DNA of 21,151 nucleotides from Clostridia bacterium (GTDB taxonomy: Bacteria; Bacillota; Clostridia; Christensenellales; UBA1242): the NCBI GenBank assembly GCA_028702545.1, contig JAQVOQ010000008.1, positions 1-21,151 of the forward strand, given 5' to 3'. Each line of letters begins with the position of its first letter. Within the stretch, counting starts at the first letter, position 1. The position numbers and the translations under genes are program-made. The notes under the pieces are model-generated. The model saw only the letters and a program-made list of their open reading frames with translations. It was not told where the DNA came from and ran no database searches. Below, piece after piece: positions 15,561 to 21,151 of the stretch.

Positions 15561-15929
15561 ATGATAAAGAAATTAGATAAAAACCTAGACAGAAGAAGGC
15601 GTCAACTTCGCGTTAGAAGCAAAATTAGCGGTACGTCTACATGTCCTAGACTTAATGTTTATAGAAGTACAGGTCACATTTATGCTCAAATTATTGATGA
15701 TGTGAATGGTGTGACTTTAGTTAGTGCTTCTACACAAGTAAAAGAACTTACAGAAAAATTAACTAACAAAAATAAAATAGAACAAGCTTTTGTGGTGGGT
15801 GAACAACTTGCTAAATTAGCTAAAAAGGCTAAAATCAACAAAGTTGTATTTGACAGAGCTGGCTACATCTATACTGGAAGAGTAAAGAGTTTGGCAGAAG
15901 GCGCTAGAAAATCCGGCTTAGAGTTTTAG
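15561..15929 (+). CDS. rplR: 50S ribosomal protein L18 (uL18)
   Basis: L18 binds 5S rRNA together with L5. The 122-residue product shows a basic N-terminus (NLDRRRRQLRVRSKISGT), PRLNVYRSTGHIYAQIIDD, and the C-terminal signature VVFDRAGYIYTGRVKSLAEG with ARKSGLEF. AAGGAG is placed before the ATG. Length is normal. Confidence 0.98.
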   Translation: MIKKLDKNLDRRRRQLRVRSKISGTSTCPRLNVYRSTGHIYAQIIDDVNGVTLVSASTQVKELTEKLTNKNKIEQAFVVGEQLAKLAKKAKINKVVFDRAGYIYTGRVKSLAEGARKSGLEF

Positions 15930-15941
15930 GGGGAAAAAATT

Positions 15942-16457
15942 ATGGCAATGAAACAACAAAGTAATAAAAGTTTTAAAAAAGTTGAATCTGAATTTGAAAA
16001 TAAAGTTATTTCAATTAGAAGAGTTACTAAAACAACAAAAGGCGGAAGAAATTTAAGCTTTAGTGCACTAGTGGCTGTTGGTAATATGAAAGGCAAAGTT
16101 GGAGTAGGTTCAGGTAAAGACTCAGAAGTTCCAAAAGCTATTGAAAAAGCTATTACAAGTGCTAAAAAGAATATGCAAGCAATTCCTCTTGTTGGAACAA
16201 CTATTCCTCATGAAGTTTTAGGCAAATTTAGCAAATCAAGCGTTTTGTTAATGCCAGCAAAAGAAGGTACTGGTGTTATAGCTGGTGGTGCTGCTCGTGC
16301 TGTTATTGAACTTGTTGGAATTAAAGATATTCTTTCAAAAGCTTATGGCTCAAGAAATAGTATCAATTCTGTAAAAGCTACAATAGAAGGGCTAAAATCA
16401 CTTAGAACTATAGAACAATTTGCTTTACTTCGTGGCAAACTTCCAGAAGAAATTTAA
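15942..16457 (+). CDS. rpsE: 30S ribosomal protein S5 (uS5)
   Basis: S5 is an accuracy protein near the mRNA entry and decoding region. The 171-residue product has the double-stranded-RNA-binding N-terminal domain (EFENKVISIRRVTKTTKGGR, then FSALVAVGNMKGKVGVGSGK) and the C-terminal signature MPAKEGTGVIAGGAARAVIE with IKDILSKAYGSRN. GGGGG precedes the ATG, and the gene follows rplR by 12 bases. Confidence 0.98.
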   Translation: MAMKQQSNKSFKKVESEFENKVISIRRVTKTTKGGRNLSFSALVAVGNMKGKVGVGSGKDSEVPKAIEKAITSAKKNMQAIPLVGTTIPHEVLGKFSKSSVLLMPAKEGTGVIAGGAARAVIELVGIKDILSKAYGSRNSINSVKATIEGLKSLRTIEQFALLRGKLPEEI

Positions 16458-16474
16458 AAAGAGAGGACGAAAAG

Positions 16475-16666
16475 ATGGCAGAAACTAATAAAGTAAAAAT
16501 TACTTACGTAAATAGTGTTATTGGTTACAATAAAAAGCAAGCTCTAGTTTTAGAGTCTTTAGGCTTAAAAAAATTAAACAGTTCAAACATCTTACCAGAT
16601 AACGATGCAGTTAGAGGTATGATATTTAAAGTACAACACTTAGTAAGTGTTGAAAATATTAAATAA
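16475..16666 (+). CDS. rpmD: 50S ribosomal protein L30 (uL30)
   Basis: L30 is a small protein binding 23S rRNA domains II and V. The 63-residue product has the expected pattern: KVKITYVNSVIGYNKKQALV, LESLGLKKLNSS and a VRGMIFKVQHLVSVE end. GAGAGGA precedes the ATG. Presence between rpsE and rplO is canonical. Confidence 0.96.
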   Translation: MAETNKVKITYVNSVIGYNKKQALVLESLGLKKLNSSNILPDNDAVRGMIFKVQHLVSVENIK

Positions 16667-16681
16667 GGAGGAGTGATTTAT

Positions 16682-17125
16682 ATGAAAATGCACGAATTAT
16701 CTCCAGCACCTAATTCTAAAACTTCTGCTAAAAGACTTGGTAGAGGAACAGGATCTGGAAAAGGAAAAACATCAGGCAAAGGTATGAAAGGACAAAATTC
16801 TCGTAGCGGCGGCGGTGTTCGTCCAGGCTTTGAGGGTGGACAAATGCCTCTTAACAGAAGACTTCCAAAACGTGGCTTTACAAGTTTATTTAAAAAAGAG
16901 TATGCAATTATTAACTTGGATGATTTAAGTAAATTTGAACAAGGTACTGTTGTTACAGAGGAATTATTACTTGAAAAAGGTATTATAGGTAAAAAAGAAC
17001 CTTATGGCGTTAAAGTACTTGGTAATGGCGATTTGATTATAGCGTTAACTGTTAAGGCTAACAAATTTTCTAGATCAGCTGCTACTAAAATTCAAGCGTC
17101 AGGCGGAAAAATTGAGGTGGTATAA
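16682..17125 (+). CDS. rplO: 50S ribosomal protein L15 (uL15)
   Basis: L15 is a late assembly protein with a long glycine/arginine-rich extension into 23S rRNA. The ATG at 16682 gives 147 residues starting MKMHELSPAPNSK, matching the usual MKLHEL start. A frame opening at GTG 16673 is rejected because that codon overlaps the GGAGGAG purine run. The signature is GRGTGSGKGKTSGKGMKGQN followed by GGGVRPGFEGGQMPLNRRLP and KRGF. The stop overlaps the secY start as TAATG. Confidence 0.97.
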   Translation: MKMHELSPAPNSKTSAKRLGRGTGSGKGKTSGKGMKGQNSRSGGGVRPGFEGGQMPLNRRLPKRGFTSLFKKEYAIINLDDLSKFEQGTVVTEELLLEKGIIGKKEPYGVKVLGNGDLIIALTVKANKFSRSAATKIQASGGKIEVV

Positions 17126-18423
17126 TGTTTACAACTTTAAAAAATGCGTTTAGGGTAAAAGAGATTAGAAATAAACTTTTAATAACCCTTGCATTACTAC
17201 TTTTATTTAGAATTGGCTCTTGGCTTCCTGTTCCTGGAATTAATGTTGAATTTTTCCAACAACAAGTAGCGGGTCAAGACTTTTTGGGGCTACTTAGTAG
17301 TTTAAGCGGTGGCGCTTTAGCAAATGGTGCGTTTTTAGCGCTTGGAGTTTCGCCATATATTAGCGCATCTATTATTATGCAACTATTAACCGTGGCAATT
17401 CCAGCTCTTGAAAGGCTTTCTAAAATGGGTGAAGAAGGCAAAAAAAAATTAAACAAATATACAAAATATGCTGCGCTTTTCTTAGCTACAGCAAATGCTG
17501 TTGGTATTGTTATTAGCTTTGGTAATCAAGGTGGTATTAATTACTCACTATTTGGAGCAACCGCTCCAGCATGGACAGCAAGTGTATTCGTAATATTAGC
17601 ATTAGTTGCCGGTGGTATGTTCACTTATTGGTTAGGTGAAAAAATTAGTGAAACAGGTATCGGAAACGGTATGTCACTATTAATTTTCGTAGGTATTTTG
17701 TCAAGTGCGGGCGTGGGCTTATTATCTAGTTTTACATCAGCATTTAATAATAATCTTGATGCTTTATGGGAAATTTTAATTTTCATGGGTGCATTAATTG
17801 CAATATTTGGTTTAATTGTATTTATTGACTTATCGGAGCGTAAAATTCCTATTCAATATGCAAAACAAATTAAAGGCAGGAAGATGTATGGCGGTCAAAG
17901 CACATTTATACCAATTAGGGTAAATGGCTCAGGCGTTCTACCAATCATTTTTGCAATGAGTTTACTAGCTTTTCCACAATTATTAATGAGTATTTTCTGG
18001 CCTACTAGTTCATTTTACAATTGGTATTCAATCAATTTAGGAACTGGTACATGGGTTTATTCAATTTTAGTTGCATTATTAATTTTCGGATTTGCTTTCT
18101 TCTATGCTCAGATTAGTTTTAATCCAGTAGATACAAGCAAGCATATTCAACAAAATGGCGGATTTATTCCAGGTATAAGACCAGGTAAACCAACTTCAGA
18201 CTATTTAGCAAAAATTAGCAAGAGAATCACTTTATTTGGTGCAATTTTCTTAGCGTTTATCGCTCTTGTGCCAACTTTAATATTTAAAGCTATTGGCAAC
18301 GGCAGTCTAATAGGTGCATTTAGTGCAACAGGTATGTTGATTGTTGTTAGCGTGGCATTAGAGTTTAATAAGCAATTAGAGGGACAATTATTAATGAAAA
18401 ACTATAAAGGGTTTTTAAAATAG
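17125..18423 (+). CDS. secY: Preprotein translocase subunit SecY
   Basis: SecY is the channel of the SecYEG translocon. The 432-residue product has the expected ten membrane segments, roughly at 20-36, 73-95, 113-133, 150-170, 180-202, 214-236, 268-290, 308-332, 368-388 and 395-413. Signatures are FRIGSWLPVPGI, the plug region with LSGGALANGAF, ALGVSPYISASIIMQLL, GNGMSLLIF, SERKIPIQYAKQIKGRKMYG in the large cytoplasmic loop, and FNPVDTSKHIQQNGGFIPGI. It starts on the rplO stop codon. It is the last gene of the long transcript, since a promoter follows. Confidence 0.98.
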   Translation: MFTTLKNAFRVKEIRNKLLITLALLLLFRIGSWLPVPGINVEFFQQQVAGQDFLGLLSSLSGGALANGAFLALGVSPYISASIIMQLLTVAIPALERLSKMGEEGKKKLNKYTKYAALFLATANAVGIVISFGNQGGINYSLFGATAPAWTASVFVILALVAGGMFTYWLGEKISETGIGNGMSLLIFVGILSSAGVGLLSSFTSAFNNNLDALWEILIFMGALIAIFGLIVFIDLSERKIPIQYAKQIKGRKMYGGQSTFIPIRVNGSGVLPIIFAMSLLAFPQLLMSIFWPTSSFYNWYSINLGTGTWVYSILVALLIFGFAFFYAQISFNPVDTSKHIQQNGGFIPGIRPGKPTSDYLAKISKRITLFGAIFLAFIALVPTLIFKAIGNGSLIGAFSATGMLIVVSVALEFNKQLEGQLLMKNYKGFLK

Positions 18424-18456
18424 AACAATAAATCAAAATAGCATTTAAAAAAATAT

Positions 18457-18485
18457 TTTAAAAAACCTTGCAGTTATGATATAAT
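18457..18485 (+). promoter_or_regulatory. Extended -10 promoter for adk
   Basis: TGATATAAT (18477-18485) is an extended -10 element with a perfect TATAAT at 18480-18485. A TTTAAA -35-like hexamer (18457-18462) lies 17 bases upstream. The adk start is 32 bases downstream. An A/T-only inverted repeat (18444-18462) overlaps the -35; without G-C pairs it is not a convincing terminator, so read-through from secY may add to adk expression. Confidence 0.7.
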
Positions 18486-18517
18486 ATTAAAGGCTTTTTA
18501 AAAAGAAAAGGTGTTTT

Positions 18518-19144
18518 ATGAAAATCATTTTAATAGGTCCACCTGGAAGCGGAAAAGGCTCTCAAGCTAGACTTATTCAAAAAAATTTTAATATACCTCA
18601 TATTTCAACGGGTAACATTTTTAGAATTATGATGAACGAAGAAACTTCTTTAGGTAAAGAAATTTTTAAATATATGTCGGAAGCAAAACTTGTGCCAGAT
18701 GATCTTGTTATAAAAGTCATGAAAGAATATTTGAATAGAGAAGAGTTTAAAAACAATTTTCTACTTGATGGATTCCCAAGAACGCTAGAACAAGCTGAAC
18801 AATTAGAAAACATCGTTGATATTGATATTGTAATATTGTTAGATACTCATTTAAAAATAGTTCAAAAAAGAGTGCTTACAAGAATGATATGTCCTTATTG
18901 TGGCGATGTTTATAATACAGTTTCTTATAGCAAAGTTACTTGTAATAGTTGCGGAGCTACTTTAAAAGCAAGAAAAGATGATAATGCAGCTATTATTAAA
19001 GAGCGTTTTAAGGAATACGAATTATTAACAAAACCTTTAATCAAATATTACAAAGATAAAAATAAGCTTAAGACTATTGATGGTGACCAACCTATTGAAG
19101 TTATATTTGATACTATTAAAAAAATGTTAGTGAGCGATTTATGA
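18518..19144 (+). CDS. adk: Adenylate kinase, zinc-lid type
   Basis: Adenylate kinase converts ATP and AMP into two ADP in the cytoplasm. The 208-residue product has the P-loop GPPGSGKGSQ (7-16), the AMP-binding HISTGNIFR (28-36), the DGFPRT motif (84-89) and a long LID domain with four cysteines (C125, C128, C142, C145) in CPYCG and CNSCG, which in Gram-positive enzymes bind zinc and stabilise the lid. RKDDN (152-156) follows. The usual TGDMLR motif reads TGNIFR here. AAAAGG lies before the ATG. The stop overlaps the map start as ATGA. Confidence 0.97.
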   Translation: MKIILIGPPGSGKGSQARLIQKNFNIPHISTGNIFRIMMNEETSLGKEIFKYMSEAKLVPDDLVIKVMKEYLNREEFKNNFLLDGFPRTLEQAEQLENIVDIDIVILLDTHLKIVQKRVLTRMICPYCGDVYNTVSYSKVTCNSCGATLKARKDDNAAIIKERFKEYELLTKPLIKYYKDKNKLKTIDGDQPIEVIFDTIKKMLVSDL

Positions 19145-19884
19145 TAATTTTAAAAACCAATAATCAAATAAAAATTATGAGGGAAGCTTGTCAAATTGTA
19201 AAAGAAACGCTTGACCTTATGGAGAAATCTGTAAGAGTTGGCATTACTACAAAAGAATTAGACAAGTTAGCCGAAGATTTTATTAGATCAAAAGGAGCTC
19301 TTCCATCTTTTAAAGGCTATGGAGGGTTTCCAGCAACTATATGTGCTTCTCCTAATGAACAAGTTGTGCACGGCATTCCAAATAATGTGCCACTTAAAGA
19401 AGGTGATATAATAAGCATTGATGTTGGAGCCGAAAAACATGGTTATCACGGAGATGCAGCAAGAACCTTTGCTGTTGGCAAAATAGATAAAAGTTTACAA
19501 GATTTAATTGACCACACAAAACAAAGTTTTTATGAAGGTATAAAGGGTTTAAAAGTGGGTGACCATTTAGGCGACATTTCATACCGCATTCAAAAATATG
19601 TTGAAGATAGGGGATATTCAGTAGTTAGAGAACTCGTAGGACACGGCGTAGGAAAAAGTTTACATGAAGATCCACAAGTACCAAACTATGGAATAAAAAA
19701 TACAGGTTTTATAATCAAAAGCGGTCTAGTAATTGCAATTGAACCTATGATTAATTTAGGTAAAAAAGAAGTTGTATTTGAGTCTGACGGTTGGACTTGC
19801 AGAACAAAAGATAGAAAAGCCTCAGCACATTACGAAAATATGATTGCTATAACGGATGAGGGAATAGAAATATTAACAATTTAG
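19141..19884 (+). CDS. map: Methionine aminopeptidase, type I
   Basis: Map removes the initiator methionine from nascent proteins. The 247-residue product has the five metal ligands of the pita-bread fold: D94 in ISIDVGA, D105 in YHGDAARTF, H168 in VGHGVG, E201 in AIEPMIN and E232 in AHYENM. The substrate-side histidines H77 (VVHGIP) and H175 (SLHEDP) are also present. There is no N-terminal zinc-finger or SH3 extension, so it is the short type Ia form. It overlaps adk by four bases, suggesting coupled translation. Confidence 0.98.
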   Translation: MIILKTNNQIKIMREACQIVKETLDLMEKSVRVGITTKELDKLAEDFIRSKGALPSFKGYGGFPATICASPNEQVVHGIPNNVPLKEGDIISIDVGAEKHGYHGDAARTFAVGKIDKSLQDLIDHTKQSFYEGIKGLKVGDHLGDISYRIQKYVEDRGYSVVRELVGHGVGKSLHEDPQVPNYGIKNTGFIIKSGLVIAIEPMINLGKKEVVFESDGWTCRTKDRKASAHYENMIAITDEGIEILTI

Positions 19885-19891
19885 AGGTTTT

Positions 19892-20176
19892 ATGGAAGAA
19901 ATAGATAATTTACAGGTTGGTTATTTAGTGGTATCAACTCAAGGCAGAGATAGTGGCAGAACTTATTTAATAATGAATAAGATAGATGATAACCATTGTT
20001 TGCTAGTTGAGGGAAATCACAAAAAAATGATTAATCCCAAATTAAAAAAAATTAAACATATTAAATCGCTTAATATTAAATTAGACAAAATACAATCAAA
20101 ATTAAATGAAAATATAAAAGTTTTTGATTCAGAAATCTATAGTGCAATTAATAAGGCACTTGAAGATAATAAATAG
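19892..20176 (+). CDS. KOW-domain RNA-binding protein (L14e/L6e/L27e-like)
   Basis: The 94-residue product begins with a KOW-type beta segment: LQVGYLVVSTQGRDSGRTYL, then IMNKIDDNHCLLVEGNHKKM, then a basic stretch NPKLKKIKHIKSL. Many clostridia carry a small protein of this kind between map and infA, annotated as an RNA-binding or ribosomal L14e/L6e/L27e-like protein. The rest (about 61-94) is helical and less conserved. The ribosome binding site AGAGG overlaps the map stop codon, and the gap is seven bases, so it belongs to the adk-map transcript. Its target is unknown; a ribosome or translation role is inferred from fold and neighbours. Confidence 0.8.
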   Translation: MEEIDNLQVGYLVVSTQGRDSGRTYLIMNKIDDNHCLLVEGNHKKMINPKLKKIKHIKSLNIKLDKIQSKLNENIKVFDSEIYSAINKALEDNK

Positions 20177-20202
20177 CAAATTATTGCTGGGAGGAAAAAT
20201 AA

Positions 20203-20424
20203 GTGGCTGATAAAGAAGATGTTATTGAACTAGAGGGTGTAGTTATTGATGTTGTTAGGAACGATATAAAAGTAGAGTTATCTAATGGTCATGTTATAGT
20301 TGCGTATCCCGCTGGTAAACTTAGAATGTATAACATTAAAATTATGGCAGGCGACAAAGTAAAAGTTGAAATGTCACCTTATGACTTAACAAAAGGGCGT
20401 ATTACCTGGCGTGATAAAAATTAA
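20203..20424 (+). CDS. infA: Translation initiation factor IF-1
   Basis: IF-1 is an OB-fold protein that binds the ribosomal A site during initiation. The 73-residue product fits the family: DVIELEGVVIDVVRNDIKVE, LSNGHVIVAYPAGKLRMYNI, GDKVKVEMSPYDLTKGRITW and an R-D-K end. The start is a GTG after GGGAGG (20189-20194), with an eight-base spacer; no ATG lies nearer. Bacterial IF-1 is about 72 residues, so length agrees. Confidence 0.98.
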   Translation: MADKEDVIELEGVVIDVVRNDIKVELSNGHVIVAYPAGKLRMYNIKIMAGDKVKVEMSPYDLTKGRITWRDKN

Positions 20425-20453
20425 TTTAAGCTAAAATTCAAGGAGAAATTAAA

Positions 20454-20570
20454 ATGAAAGTTAGACCATCTGTTAAACCTATGTGTGAATCATGTAAGGT
20501 TATTAAAAGAAAAGGAAAAGTTAGGGTTATTTGTTCAAAAAACCCAAAACACAAACAAGTTCAAGGCTAA
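20454..20570 (+). CDS. rpmJ: 50S ribosomal protein L36 (bL36), zinc-binding form
   Basis: This short gene encodes 38 residues beginning MKVRPSVKPMCESCKVIKRK and ending NPKHKQVQG. The zinc ligands are C11, C14, C27 and H33, so it is the C-plus form. AAGGAG is placed nine bases before the ATG. It lies between infA and rpsM, its canonical place. Confidence 0.97.
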   Translation: MKVRPSVKPMCESCKVIKRKGKVRVICSKNPKHKQVQG

Positions 20571-20577
20571 AAAATTT

Positions 20578-20696
20578 GTGTATATATAAATTTGAAACTT
20601 TGGTTTCCACATTTTTATATATGCATTAACCGTTAGTCACAAAAAAAGTTACAATAACCGTTGCGGGGCGGCTGAACAAGTTTTTATTTACTTGTT
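20578..20696 (+). promoter_or_regulatory. Structured leader between rpmJ and rpsM, candidate r-protein regulatory RNA
   Basis: The 192-base gap holds no gene. A 13-bp stem (20578-20590 with 20614-20626, including two G-U pairs) is capped by GAAAC/GTTTC (20594-20598 with 20603-20607). TAACCGTT occurs twice (20627-20634, 20655-20662). GTTAGTC (20632-20638) can pair with GGCTGAAC (20670-20677) with one bulged G, enclosing a GTTA/TAAC hairpin (20648-20651 with 20655-20658) and the locally G/C-rich GCGGGGC. Alternatively AACAAGT (20675-20681) forms a 7-bp hairpin with ACTTGTT (20690-20696), which would break the previous stem. Such a leader before rpsM recalls the S4-bound alpha-operon leader of E. 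coli in position, but no sequence match to it is seen. A weak promoter (TTGTTT 20692, TATATT 20715) is possible. Confidence 0.5.
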
Positions 20697-20762
20697 TCCC
20701 TTATGCGTTTATTATATATTTACATTTATTAAAGACATAAAGAAATTTATTGGAGGATTACA

Positions 20763-21116
20763 ATGGCACGTATCGCAGGTGTTGATTTACCCAAAGACAA
20801 GAGAGTTGAAATTGGACTAACCTATATCTATGGTGTAGGTAGACCTAAAAGCAACAAAATATTAGAAGCTACGAATATTGATAAAGACATTCGCGTTAAA
20901 GACTTAAACGACGAACAAGTTAACGAACTAAGAAATTATATTTCATCAAATATAAAAGCTGAGGGCGATCTTCGTCGTGAAGTATCTTTAAACATTAAAA
21001 GACTTTCAGAAATTGGTAGTTATAGGGGCATTCGCCACAGAAAAGGCTTACCAGTTAGAGGTCAAAGAACAAGCACAAACGCAAGAACAAGTCGCGGCAA
21101 GTCTCGCGGTAAATAA
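20763..21116 (+). CDS. rpsM: 30S ribosomal protein S13 (uS13)
   Basis: S13 is a head protein contacting P-site tRNA and the 50S subunit through bridges. The 117-residue product opens ARIAGVDLPKDKRVEIGLTY, has IYGVGR, and carries the signature GSYRGIRHRKGLPVRGQRTS followed by TNARTSRGK. It ends a few residues earlier than most homologues (about 121-124), with a shorter basic tail. GGAGG lies six bases before the ATG. It is preceded by a long structured gap rather than by the usual short spacer after rpmJ. Confidence 0.98.
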   Translation: MARIAGVDLPKDKRVEIGLTYIYGVGRPKSNKILEATNIDKDIRVKDLNDEQVNELRNYISSNIKAEGDLRREVSLNIKRLSEIGSYRGIRHRKGLPVRGQRTSTNARTSRGKSRGK

Positions 21117-21145
21117 AGTTAGTAAGAGATTAAGGAGAATTAAAA

Positions 21146-21151
21146 ATGGCT
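21146..21151 (+). CDS. rpsK: Start of the next gene, probably rpsK (30S ribosomal protein S11), cut by window end
   Basis: Only ATG GCT is visible, preceded by AAGGAG (21132-21137) at a suitable distance. The identity rests on gene order alone: rpsK follows rpsM in nearly all bacteria, and S11 commonly starts Met-Ala. Confidence 0.6.

Noticed and set aside
18444..18462. Inverted repeat TTTAAAA-AAATA-TTTTAAA after secY as a terminator
   Set aside because: It has only A-T pairs and no T-run; in this AT-rich DNA it is likely chance, and it overlaps the adk -35.
20578..20626. Hairpin after rpmJ as an intrinsic terminator
   Set aside because: The stem is long but is not followed by a T-run, so it is better read as part of a leader structure.

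Overview
The window is AT-rich, low-GC DNA carrying a complete S10-spc-alpha type ribosomal protein cluster, preceded by four unrelated upstream genes and the end of addA. The features that point to a low-GC Bacillota, most likely an uncultivated clostridial lineage, are AddA (the Bacillota form of RecB), zinc-type S14, a KOW protein between map and infA, a Cys4-lid adenylate kinase, strong GGAGG ribosome binding sites and TTGACA/TATAAT promoters. I cannot name a genus. No tRNA, rRNA, CRISPR array, insertion sequence or phage gene is visible.

Region 1 (1-7504) holds the 3' part of addA. It is followed by a perfect-consensus promoter that drives an unrecognised membrane/coiled-coil protein. 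A hairpin terminator at 4666-4697 is shared with a convergent gene encoding a PRC-barrel-like protein with a PKPE-repeat linker. Divergent from that gene, an extended -10 promoter drives an SPFH/double-zinc-ribbon protein and a small DUF1858 CxxC protein, which end at a terminator near 7500. These genes look like cell-envelope and redox housekeeping functions. They sit where many Bacillota carry the str operon (rpsL-rpsG-fusA-tuf).

Region 2 (7505-18423) has a consensus-like promoter and a structured leader of about 200 nt, followed by rpsJ-rplC-rplD-rplW-rplB-rpsS-rplV-rpsC-rplP-rpmC-rpsQ-rplN-rplX-rplE-rpsZ-rpsH-rplF-rplR-rpsE-rpmD-rplO-secY. Gaps are short, some stop and start codons overlap as TAATG, and nearly every gene has a good Shine-Dalgarno. 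The gene order is canonical and nothing is missing.

Region 3 (18424-21151) has a second extended -10 promoter, then adk-map-(KOW protein)-infA-rpmJ, then a 192-nt gap rich in inverted repeats, then rpsM and the first two codons of what should be rpsK. The products work together: ribosomal proteins, initiation factor IF-1, the Sec translocon pore, nucleotide balance (Adk) and N-terminal Met removal (Map).

No obviously new multi-gene system is present. The most interesting items are two probable RNA regulatory leaders (before rpsJ and before rpsM), the unrecognised membrane/coiled-coil protein with aromatic mini-repeats, and the modular PRC-barrel protein. Several start codons were moved downstream of the longest ORF because the longer starts (GTG or TTG) lie in or beside the Shine-Dalgarno: the SPFH gene, rplP, rpsQ, rpsZ and rplO. 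For rplX the longer start is an ATG only 1 nt from its SD.
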